Below are positions 11,630 to 22,086 of a stretch of 64,000 nt of DNA, in pieces; within the stretch, counting starts at the first letter, position 1, and each line of letters opens with the position of its first letter. Below the pieces are notes generated by a model. It saw only the letters and a list, made by a program, of their open reading frames with translations, did no database searches and was not told where the DNA came from. The translations under genes and the position numbers were made by a program. Source of the DNA: Mesodorylaimus sp. YZB2_4 (lineage: Eukaryota > Nematoda > Enoplea > Dorylaimida > Dorylaimidae); NCBI GenBank assembly GCA_030248295.1, contig JASANH010000781.1, forward strand, positions 434,001 to 498,000. Reading direction: 5' to 3'.

Positions 11630-12369
11630 TTTACTAGCGCTGTAGCGAGAAAGAGGGAGTGAAAATTCGATGTAAGCAAGAAGCACTGCACAGCAAACCC
11701 TTTGATCGGCTGCCGTCATAAACTCTGTCCGCCAGACTATAGTGCATCGACGTGGGAAGACGGAGGGAACGTGATAAAGAGCACCATCGAAACGGGGAAA
11801 ACAAACAGGTTTTAGAGGACTGATTGCTGACAGGAAAAGGCCGTAAAGACTCTGCGCCAAAGTACACTATGCAACCGCAGGCTTTTTGTTCTCTCGACTG
11901 TCCACAAAAACCAAGTATGGCTTCTTGTATTCTGGATACGAATAAGATACGCTACCAGAATTCCTATAATAGTTGCACAACTAGGCCCGAAAAAACTAGC
12001 GGACAGACAAAAAGGACCTGGATTATGAAAACAGGTTTGGTAAAACAGACGACGCATATGAGAGTAGCAGTGCCAGAAAGGTGTCCTCTCCGCCTGCGCT
12101 GCCTACTCCAACCTAATTTGAAATAAGGCCGACTAATCAGGCCATAGAGTTTCATTCACCCCAGGCAGCCTCTTCACAGGCAAGAAGGTCCGTCAAATGG
12201 TCAGGCCGAGTGCTAGGAGTGGGTATGGAAGGATGGACAACGGACAATGTGCGCTGCAATGCTTCATTAGTGTTTCACCAGCCATTCAGGCACGAAACCG
12301 AATTCGAGAAACATTAAACTTTATTACCAACAAAAGCTAACACGAATTTCAAAAAACGCACTCATAAAT
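11630..12369. other. intergenic between copies C and B
   Basis: This is the 5' flank of copy C and the 3' flank of copy B. I see no conserved TATA box for copy C like that of A and B, and no other gene. Confidence 0.4.
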
Positions 12370-12437
12370 GGCACAATATGCTTTCACACGCTCAAAAACA
12401 TTACAGAAATCTTATGGTTCACAGCATCAGAACTGCA

Positions 12438-13847
12438 CTAGGCAGCGCGGCACCTTGCAGTGCTCGTGTGCTCGATATGGACGGGGGTGAGCACCTGGCG
12501 CTGTTCCAGACCCGCGACGATGTTCTCCGATGTAAGCACAGCCATTCGCAGGCGCACTTCCACGGTGGCACTGCTGATGTGCGGGAGCAGAACTGAAGCA
12601 CAGAGGCTGCATTGTTGGATATTGGGAGAATGGAACCACTTACCGAAGTTGGGCAGAGTGAGCAGTTTGTGATCGACGGGCAGTGGCTCTGGCGTGCACA
12701 CGTCGGCACCCGCCGCCCACAAGCGACCACTGGACAGGGCGTCGTACAAGGCGTCTTGGTCGACCAGGCCACCCCTGAAGGCCAAACAGAGTCAGATGGG
12801 GAAGGGCGAAAGAACAAGCCGGGCTGACCTTCCAAAGTTGAAAAATTGGGCAGTCGGCTTCATCAGAGCGAATTTTTCCGCGTTAAACATGTGCAGGGTA
12901 CTTTTGGACAGGGACAAGGCTGTTATGACGAAATCGCATCTTCTGAGCAGGTCGTCCAGGTTGTCCACGTAAACGGCCCCCAAATCGTCGCCTGCAAGAA
13001 ACCATGCATTGCTGATGGATTTTCGAACTGGCTGGCCGTGCTTACATTGTTGACTGGGCCTGCGATTGTGGTAGACCAGTTCTCTGGGATGGAAAGGCAG
13101 CAATTTTTCCGCGATGGACATTCCGATTTTGCCCATTCCCACGATGCCGACCACTGAGTCGCAGATTCCTCGGCCGCACATGTACATGGGCACCCAGTCC
13201 TTCCACTTGCCAGTGTGCACGTGTCGATTGGCCTCGATCACTCGTCTCGTCGTGCACAGAACGACGGCCATGGCGAACTCGGCGCACGCTTCTGCGTGAA
13301 TGTCGGGCGTGTTGGCCACCAGGATGCCTCTGAAATTGAGAGGCCCTGAACATCAGTCGGCACCGATTCCCGCCTGACTGTACCTCCGTTTGCAGGCTGC
13401 CAGGTTGATGTGGTCGTAGCCGGCTGACATTGTGGCCACCACTTTCAGGTTCTTGGCTAAAAGGGATGGCCCCCTGGTCATGTGCACAGATGCTCTATGC
13501 ATCAGATCGCAGCCAGTGATGCCCTGATTGTGACTACAAGCCCCCCTAGCCTACCTCTTTTCAACACTTCCTCGTCGATGTGATCAGTCAGAGTGCAGTA
13601 GAGTCCATCCACATTCTCCACCTCCTTCAACAGGACTTCCCTCGGCACCGAGTGCTCCCCGTTCCACGAAGTTACTATGAACCTGAAAAAGTTGATTTCA
13701 GGGATTGCAACCAAATTTCCAGGAAAATAAGGCGCTGACTCTAAAGAGTTTGAAGAAATCTTACTTTTCTTTGAGCATTTCAAAAGCGGGGCTTAGAATT
13801 TTTCTGGTCACGAAGACTCTTGGTTTCGAGCTGGAGATGATTTCCAT
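12438..13847 (-). CDS. glyoxylate/hydroxypyruvate reductase-like dehydrogenase, copy B
   Basis: Minus-strand exons in reading order are 13765-13847, 13555-13682, 13384-13456, 13046-13329, 12829-12991, 12644-12774 and 12438-12592, giving 338 residues. Exon lengths are identical to copy A and intron lengths differ by a few bases at most. I find only two amino-acid differences from copy A: Ser for Asp in ILDPAFE and Arg for Ser in SSGSLWAAG, where Arg is the state also seen in copy C and is probably ancestral. All family motifs are intact (GMGKIG; Arg, Glu and His of the active site). Its TATA box at 13,948-13,955 and GATAAG site match those of A, so the two genes probably share expression. It is transcribed towards copy A. 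Confidence 0.9.
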
Positions 13848-13947
13848 TTTTCTTGATTTGGGAAAAAAGTAGCCTCGTTCAAATTGACGCCCTGATTATG
13901 AAGCTTGCTCGGTTGCTCAGCTGTGCTGCCTGTTTAGATGGCAGTCG

Positions 13948-13955
13948 TATATATA
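13948..13955 (-). promoter_or_regulatory. TATA box of reductase copy B
   Basis: TATATATA 101 bp upstream of the start codon at 13,847, in the same context as in copy A. Confidence 0.6.
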
Positions 13956-14565
13956 GGGAAATGGGGCCACTTCTCATCCTCGCTCAAACGATATTTTAAC
14001 TGATAACGAGGTAAATTGGGGATTTCAGAAGAAATCAGCTGTGACTTCCTTGAGCCACTTTGAATTCAGTGTAAATACAGCGCGGCAGGGTGGAATTCTA
14101 CGTCACGGTGTTTACTCTGGGGTGGACTGAGCTAGTGCTACGCTTGAGTACAATGAATGAAGAACAGTAGAAAATACCCAAAGCGGAGACTACGGCGTAC
14201 AAATGGCCAGTTCTGAGTAGAGAGGAAGGGGACATTGATTATCATTTCGATTGTTTTCGATGTAGAACACTTCGACGGAAATGATGTCAGCTGTGTTTTT
14301 GGTGTCCTTTTCTTATCAGTGGATTGCGGCTGGGTGGGAGATTACGCCATTGCTAGACGAGTGGGAGAGGCATGAAAACTGAGCGTCAGAAATGTTTTTT
14401 TTCCTGGTATAATGCAGTCACCTTGTTCATCGAACTTCTGCTTGTTGCTCTGGCGGTTATCTATTGATAGGCCGGTTAGGAATTGAAGTAGGGGAAGACA
14501 GCGTTGATATTTGGAAAGGAAATCTGTATAGAGTATTGGAGACCGTATCAGCATGTCTGCTTGTT

Positions 14566-15383
14566 CACTGATCCTGATCCACCCATCTCCTCTTTTTTAG
14601 TTTCTTAGCCGCTTGCTTTTGTTCATGCGCGCTGTCTTTTTGCATACATTGCCGCTTGTGCATTTCAGCCAGTGACAGACTGTGTGCACCCTGCAGGAAA
14701 CTATATCTTTTCAGGCCTTTAAAAACGTCTCACTCAGTCAGCCGTGACTTATATTTAAAAGGCACATTAAACGAGCTTTAAATTGCTGGCATTGCTGTTC
14801 ACAAATTAAAGTCTGCTCACGTCATCGAAAAATGTCACATATCAGCATTGAAAAAACCTTAATATCGACGGAGTTTTGTTGGTTCGACCGCTGAATAACA
14901 CTGCAACCTGCTGCATAGATGATACTCGTGAGGATGATTAGTCGATTGAGATAGTGTGCCGACTGCAAATGAGTACTGTAGGTACACTTTTAGTGTGAAA
15001 CAGGGTTCTCGCAGTTCGGGTTTTTGCGACGAGAGAAGGCATCGCTGGGATGGAACGGTATTTAATTATTAAAAAAATCTGGAAGATACATATTTTTGCT
15101 GACACGACTTTTTCCTCTGAACCCAAGCGAGTGCATGCACCTAAAAAATCGAAAATTCAATTTGCGATAGAGGCATGATCGATGATTTTTTGGGAGCTGT
15201 ATGTATGTAGCGACTCTTCTTGGGCAACAAAACTGCAAATAAGGATCCGTTTGAATTTCCCGCAAATTTGCTCTCGTGCTACATTAGCTGCTCTGCTGTC
15301 TGCTAGTAGCGCGCTCCACCCGGATACGATTGATTGATTCCTGTTTGGATTTTTCCAAATGCAGATCGAAAACATTTTTCAAA
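14566..15383. other. intergenic, nothing recognised
   Basis: AT-rich DNA between divergently transcribed copy B and the NRF-6-like gene. No TATA box, repeat or exon that I can support. Confidence 0.4.
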
Positions 15384-18300
15384 ATGATGCAAAACCAGCA
15401 TTCTTCCATTTTATTTTTACTTTTTCTTCCAGTATTAGATGCAAAAAATTATTCGAGTATCTCTTCCTTACGTCCGCCATTGTACCACGATTTATATCCG
15501 GTCACTTTAAAGTCAGCTTTCAGTTCTCAACTGAAGCTGAACCAACTTTTTTCGAACCGTTCTTCATCGAATGAAACGATAACATGCTCGAAAAACGCTA
15601 GCAATCCCAAAGATGATTTATTTGGTGATCGTGGTTCGATTATAGATACGGATTTTAATGGGACTTCGCGTCCTGGCGATGGTGGAAAAGCGAACGCGAA
15701 TGAAAGCGGAATCCGCGATCAGTTTGTATCGTCCGTTTCGAAAAAGATAATGAATCATGTGCTGGAAAAGACTGATTTCTTGGAATTAGTACTTTCGGGA
15801 ACATTGTCCTTGAATTGCTTGGCTGACCTTTATTATTTAGCGGAAAGTGCAAAGAAGATGAATGCGTGGGCGTTGAAAGGTTAGCCAAAGATCCGATTTT
15901 CGCTTCCAGTCCTAGCTTTGTTTTTTTTTCACACGATTTAGAGCTTTACTCAGTTGATTGTTTTCATTTTCAGTGATCGATTCATTCGGCAAACCTCCCT
16001 CTGGTCTCGAAACTGGCGACGTCGTGTGGGCTGGTAATTACGATCAGTGCTTGGAAGTGGCAGCTCCTTTAGTGAACGTCACGATGTCTATTGGCCCCAT
16101 TCGATATTCGCATCCGGCCTCATACAAAGGACAGTATTGCTTGGCATCGATCATAAAGAAAAGTGATCCTGCAGTGAGTAAAATCCAGTTTTTCTTCTTC
16201 TAGCAATAAAATATCAAGTAGTTTTTCAGCCACCAGTGCCTGAAGGATATCTACTGGCCGGTCTAACCGTGGGAATATGTGTGCCGAGTCAGTGCACGGA
16301 GGATATGCTTACTATGGTTGCCAAGGAAGGTGAGCGAGGATAACCCTAATCGTTAGGGAAAGGTGGGGCCTTCCCTCTCTGCTGTCCGGAAACCAATAAA
16401 TTCAGAAGGGACCCCTATGCCTATAACGTTAGTCAAAAAAAGATACCTAGGACAATAGTTTTAAAAAAAATCGAATTAAGAAATGGCGGGAAAATTTTCC
16501 CAAGAAAATCAGCTTCTTACTTGCACCTCATGGCCATAGCTTACTCGTCACCGACCTCTGATACATGATCATTCTACTTTAGTTGAGAAATTATTTAACA
16601 GCACTTTATCAAAACTCGGTCTGCAAATCGGTAGTGTTGATTGTCCAAAGAAAAAAGACTATTTGGACACAGCTGGCATCCTGGCCGTGTAAGTTCCCTG
16701 CTGCTTTACCAAATGTCAAACTCGTGTATTGGCTCTAATTTCAGCATCGTTCTGGCAACCATGTTCACGTTGGTCATGGTGGGTACGACATGGGAATTAT
16801 GGATTCAACGTCGCGCCCGAGCCAATTCCAAATTGTTGGACGATGGTGCAGTTTCAGTGTCGACACAAAATGATCCATCAGTGGCAATCAGTGATGATAA
16901 CAGATTGATCGACTCGGGGAATGATAAATATGGTAAGCATGGGAATGCCTCTAGTTGGCCTTTTTCTCGCCTCCGACTCAACTGGACATTCAGGACAAAC
17001 ACCAAAACATTGAACCGGTATTCACAATACAAGAGACGCACAGTTTTCCAAACTTGAATGAGCCTTGCTTGTCCTTCGCCTTGCGATCCTCCCGCATGCA
17101 ATTGTGTGTGCACACGATTTGTAGGCAGCAATGCACTGTACACATTGCAGGCCTCACGTACACTGATGCGTATAGAAAGCCGATTCTGACCAGCCAGAAT
17201 TGAATATTTCACCAAATCACAAGATTCTGACCAAGTCTCTTTTACGTATTCAAGACTTATATTAAAAAGCCCCATTCATGCATGCAGAAAAGAGCAGCGA
17301 ATGCAGCAGGCAACTCGTTGTAAGGGGACCTATGTAGGTCCCACGGAGCAGGAACGGATGATGAATAAGCGTTCATTAAGTTTTGCGAACTGTCCCGCTT
17401 TTCTGGCCATAGCGTCCCCATTTTTTAAAAGTGGCTCCAGTCTAAGTCTGAAACTGGAGGTCGGTTCAGGGAAGAATTGAGTTTCATTTTTTTGTCAGAG
17501 TGTCTTGGACTCACGTCATCTCGATTCCTCGGGGAAGGGGGGGCTACCGGATTCCTCGAGGGGGTAAAGCCAGGTGTAGAGGGAGGGTCTGGTCAAAACC
17601 TGACCAATTTCGCCCAAATACGATCCGTACCTTGATACAAAATGGCCACTTGCCCAGTCAAATGGTCACGTAGGCATAGCGTTCGTTCAGGACCAGGACT
17701 GTTATAGAATGTATTTCCCACTTTTTTTTATTCGCTGTAGATGGCCAAGAAAGCACCCTGATTAGGCAGCAATATTATGAATGAAAGACCACACGCAGAT
17801 CGTGGCACTCCGACTATTCTAGAGGCCAAGTAAAAACACCCCACACAAACCCAAACGCCTAATTCCTAGCTTGTAAGACATAGCTCATCCTACTGCACTG
17901 CACCTATACAGTGACGCCACTTCGAGTCATCGTGTTATTCTCGCCCCTACGCTTGTTTCGCACACACCAGTCTTGTTACCTGTAGCAGTACAAGGATAGG
18001 TCGGGATCCCGACATCGAGGCATCAGGACTCTGCATATAATTATGACAGGCTTAAGCCTAGCGCTCGTTCGGGATCAGGATCGAGACTCACTCAATCCCG
18101 GCCGGGATCGGGATTTTCAGAGTGGTTTTTTTCACTTTTAATTCGCTGTAGGTATCCTACAACCCACTTCAAGTAGCCAGCAAATGTAGAGCCAAATATT
18201 TTTTGCGCTATATTTATCATTGCATTCAAAATCATGCAAGCAAATCCGTACCTTCCTCTTCACCAATTCAATCATCCGCCAAAGTGTCTCCAGCTCACCC

Positions 18301-21300
18301 TTTGGAACACTGTCTTCCCAATTCCTCCCTTTTCCCTTCTTATCCCGATCACTTTTTACCGGGATCGGGATCGCTAATAAGCACGCAAGGTGCACTCTGA
18401 TTCATCATATTTGCGATGAAGCAGTAGCGATGAAGAGGCAACAGCAACATCAGCTCAAATCGATAATGATAGCAACACTGATTTTGCATAAGCATAGGCT
18501 GACCTTGATGGACGCGTATCAAAAGTGCAAATGAACTCAGCAGTTTCAGCTTATATGTAATGATTGAAATTCGGCCTAAAAAACCTTTAAAAAACCTTAA
18601 TGACTAAAAAGTGTGTGGTTTAGTGAGGAAAGTGGGCTCAGAGCCAGAAAACAGGAAAATGCAAAAAATCTCGATCCCAATCAGGATTGCCCTGATCCCG
18701 ATCTATCCTTACCCTCCACCCCAGTTTCGGATGGCGCTATCTAGGGTCGGAAGGTTAGCGTTGAATCTCAACATGGCTGCTTCAATGAATACAGCGCCTA
18801 TCGAAGTAATAACCACATCAATTTTCTCTTGTGAATATTTTTGAAAGAGCACAGTCATTTTGTTAGCACAGAACGGAATCGAAAAATTTTTTGATTCTGG
18901 ATCTTTTTTAAATCTAATTTAAACATGTTTTTGTTGTTTCAGGTACCTTGACTCGCCTGGTGACCAGTTTTTCCCTGCTGACCAATGGTCGACGACTGTT
19001 CTGCACAGTGCCTAGTTGTCGGGCTGGTGCGAGTGATGTACTCGGATCAGCATCGCCGTCCAGTGAGTGGATGGATTTGGGGTGTTTCCATGGAATGCGT
19101 GTCTTATCGATGGCTTGGATCATCCTGGGCCATACTTATTATTTCTCGTTCGCCGTCTCGTCTAATCCATTCGATCGATTGGATCCGGATAAACACGATT
19201 TTTGGTTTCAAGCTATTATGCAAGCCACTTATGCTTGCGATACGTTTTTTATGATGAGGTAGAGAAACTAGAATTATTAATTCTGAGGGGGATTCGAACC
19301 CGCACTCTTGTTTAAGTGGAATGAACTGGAGTAGTGATTCCTTGGATTCGTTTTTTTTTCACTAACTTCTTTTGTTCTAGTGCCTGTTTAGTGGCCAGTC
19401 AATTCTTTTCGATTGCCGATCGATATCCGCATGTGGTGGGAACGTGTCGATTTTGGATCACCTTCTATTTGCAACGACTCGTGAGGTGAGTTGTGTTCGG
19501 GGAGACCTCCATTCTCGTGCAGTAGCACTCTTGTCCTGTTCCAGGCTGACACCGCCTTATATGCTCATTCTGTGCGTGTATATCGGGTTGTGGAAGTACG
19601 TTGGCAGTGGCCCATTCTGGCCCGAAGATGGATTCGAAATTGATAATTGTCGTCGGACGTGGTGGTCGAATTTGTTGTATATCAATAATTACTTGAATAT
19701 CCATTTCGAAGTGCACGATGGTGTGTTTGCGGGAAGGGAATACGTAAGTGATTGGCTGGGGCTGGTATGACTGGGTGCAGGGTGGTCGATTTCAGTGCGC
19801 TGGGTGGACGTGGTATTTGGCCAATGATATGCAGTTCTATTGGATTTGCCCGCTGGTACTGTTCCCGGTGTTCAAGTAAGTCGGGCTTGGATGCTGGGGT
19901 TGGGGTGCGGTTGGTGGCTGGTCCGGGCGCTGATTGCATTAGTCATCCAGTGCACTTGCGCCTGGCCTGGCAGCTGTAAGTGGGATATACTGGGAACCAC
20001 TGGGACGATGTCAGTGGAGCGCAGTAAAGTTTACTGTGGTGGTTAAGTGGTGCCAATCAAAAACACGGTGCCGCCAGGGGACCCAGGGGATGGATAGAGG
20101 TAGGGTATGCGGGGCCCCACTGGTCAAGGGGAGAGATAGAAGTCCGTGTGCTGGTGGTAATGTAGACTTGGGTTTTATTGGGTCGAATGGGACAAAAATG
20201 AAGGCTCATTCTTGGCATTCGAGGAAAAAGGGAGGTATTGGATCTTAACTTTGTCGAACTGACTGCTGTCACGTTATCCCAAGTATAAATAACTAAAACT
20301 GGGGTGTCTGACGATGAGCTTTTAAAATTAAGATTGCTTGCAGGAGTCGTCAGTCGAAGCGTTGGTCTTGGATTGGATACGGAGTGATAAGCAGCTTCAT
20401 CGTTTTGGGCTTGACAGTAACTGGTATTATTGCCCGAGTGAATGGGGTGCCACCGAATATGTTTCCTGCTGATTTGAGGTAAGACATCAAAAAAATTTTA
20501 ATTACTGGTTTGAAGTTTTTGTTTTTAAGTTTGCGCGATAATGCTCAGTTTGAGAAAGACGAATTGTACTTCAAGCCATATCCACACTTGCCGTGTTATG
20601 CTGTGGGATTGATACTGGCTTTGGCCTTGCGTCGGTATCGACAGAATGGGAGTCCAGGAATATCGAAGGTATGCAAGGTAGATTAGGCATTTACAATTTT
20701 GAGAGTTTAAAAAATGGCTTAGATTGGAAGCGAGAAATAGAAACAGAATCAAAAACATAAGGGCCTAGCGGGAATCGAGCCCACGCCTGCGGGATGATGA
20801 TCCAGTGCCATAAGATGAGAGCGGTGCATAACGTCGCTGTGCCGAGTTAGTGCACAGAGCTGTTATCCCAAGGCGCGGGTTCGATTCCCACTCGTGACAT
20901 GTTTTTAATCTGTGTTTTTAGATCAGGCACGCTGTAAGTCAACGCTCGTTTTGTTTTGTAGATAAAAGTGTTCGTGGGGTGGTCGCTGTCGTTTTCGTTG
21001 GCCATGATGGTCATATATGGTCTGTGGCCTAATTATCGTGGTCATCCGTTCTCGGTGGACTTATCGGCCTGTTACATGGCCACGAGTCGGTTTGTGTTCA
21101 CAGCTTGTGTCGCTTGGGTCGCTTATGCTTGCCTGACTGGATATGGAGGTAAGTCTAATTAGCTGAGTGAGAAATTGCAGAGATTGACTACGCAGCTGGT
21201 TTTTCAGGTTTTGTGAACAAGTTTCTATCGTGGTCGTTTTTCAAGCCGCTGAGTCGTCTGACGTTTGTGGTTTATTTGATCCATCCAATGTTGCTGTTTG

Positions 21301-21821
21301 CATACTTTTTCAGTCGTCGTACGACATTCTTTTATGCCGAGTTCGTGATGGTAAGGCGGTGATGGGATGGATGGGGCGGTGATGGGATGAATGGGGTTGG
21401 GCTTGGGAGGGATGGCAGTGCTGAGTTGGCCAAGACGAGGGGCCACAGATTTCATAAATCGCGATGAATATCAGTGATCTATCGATGATCTCGATGACTA
21501 TCATTGATCTATCGATAATCGCGATGATATCGATCTATCGAATTATGTCGTGAGCAGGCTGCCAGTTATGGTGAGACTGGTCACAGTGTATACTGATCGA
21601 TTATCCTGGGTGCCCAAAATGTTAATAGCGACCAGCAGCTAAACGCTTTTGATGGATGCCCTTTTAATTGTGTCATCCACCAACTTCGGTTCTGGTTTGT
21701 TCAGGTATGGTTTTTCGGCAGCTTCCTCCTCTTCTCGTATTTGGCCGCTATTGGAATCGCCTTAATTTTCGAGTCTCCATTTTTGACTTTGAATCGTCGC
21801 TTTGTGAAACGTGTCGAATAA
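15384..21821 (+). CDS. NRF-6-like membrane acyltransferase (acyltransferase-3 family)
   Basis: Fourteen exons: 15384-15879, 15974-16173, 16230-16329, 16583-16688, 16745-16932, 18943-19258, 19381-19485, 19545-19743, 19796-19875, 20344-20478, 20530-20668, 20962-21148, 21208-21350 and 21705-21821. They join in phase to 836 residues. Layout: a signal peptide (about 1-20); a Ser/Asn-rich linker; the Cys-containing extracellular NRF domain (NCLADLYYLAESAKKMNAWALK, GDVVWAGNYDQCLEVAAP, YCLASI, CVPSQCTEDML); a membrane segment (VIVLATMFTLVMVGTTWELW); then the multi-spanning acyltransferase-3 domain. That domain starts at FHGMRVLSMAWIILGH, whose His is the family's presumed catalytic residue, and includes CRRTWWSNLLYINNY and GWTWYLANDMQFYW. 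C. elegans relatives act in lipid or drug uptake across epithelia; the function here is inferred. The long intron 5 (2 kb) carries nested repeats. Start: Met15384 or the adjacent Met15387. Confidence 0.92.
17991..18710. mobile_element. hAT-like MITE copy in intron 5, interrupted
   Basis: The ends CAAGGATAGGTCGGGATC and (reversed) AAGGATAGATCGGGATC match the ends of the 437-bp hAT-like element, and its internal TGATTCATCATATTTGCGAT and AAATCGATAATGATAGC blocks are present. A further roughly 310-bp sequence (about 18,055-18,370) interrupts it. Part of that insert (TTCGCTGTAGGTATCCTACA, GCAAATGTAGAGCCAAA) reappears reversed at 61,600-61,680. No target duplication could be recognised. Confidence 0.55.
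20761..20912. repeat. head-to-head tRNA-like sequences in intron 11
   Basis: The left half contains a reversed B-box-like GGGAATCGAGCCC and the right half a forward GCGGGTTCGATTCCCAC preceded by a D-arm-like GCCGAGTTAGTGC. Each half resembles a tRNA-related SINE; together they form an imperfect palindrome. Acceptor-stem pairing is poor, so I do not call a functional tRNA. A similar B-box fragment lies at 19,285-19,310. Confidence 0.45.
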
Positions 21822-21975
21822 GTGCCCTGTTCTCGCAGCAGCATATTACAGCTATGCATTTTTATATGCTTTGTTTTGAATCAGTGTTGTGCAAATTTTT
21901 ATATATTTTTCAGAGGCATAATTTTTATGAATATTTTATGTATTTTTGGTTGTGAATTTGATTGGTGTGGGTGGG

Positions 21976-21981
21976 AATAAA
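21976..21981 (+). terminator. polyadenylation signal of the NRF-6-like gene
   Basis: AATAAA 155 bp after the stop codon and 106 bp before the start of the next gene in the same orientation. The short gap suggests tightly spaced genes here. Confidence 0.55.
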
Positions 21982-22086
21982 ATGGCTTGGTTGATTGGTT
22001 TATTAAATGAATTTGTGCGGTTTCTAAGCCCAGAGTACTTGAAGTTTTGTGATTTCTGAAAGGAAACGATATACGTTTCAGGAAAG

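Larger units (their letters stand above)
12370..14565 (-). repeat. right arm of the gene-sized inverted duplication
   Basis: Reverse complement of about 730-2,960. It includes the whole of reductase copy B and about 700 bp of its upstream DNA. Confidence 0.9.

Noticed and set aside
20840-20912. Possible functional tRNA (TTCGATTC T-arm, D-arm-like start)
   Set aside because: Acceptor and anticodon stems pair poorly and the sequence is half of a palindromic SINE-like pair, so it was kept only as a repeat.
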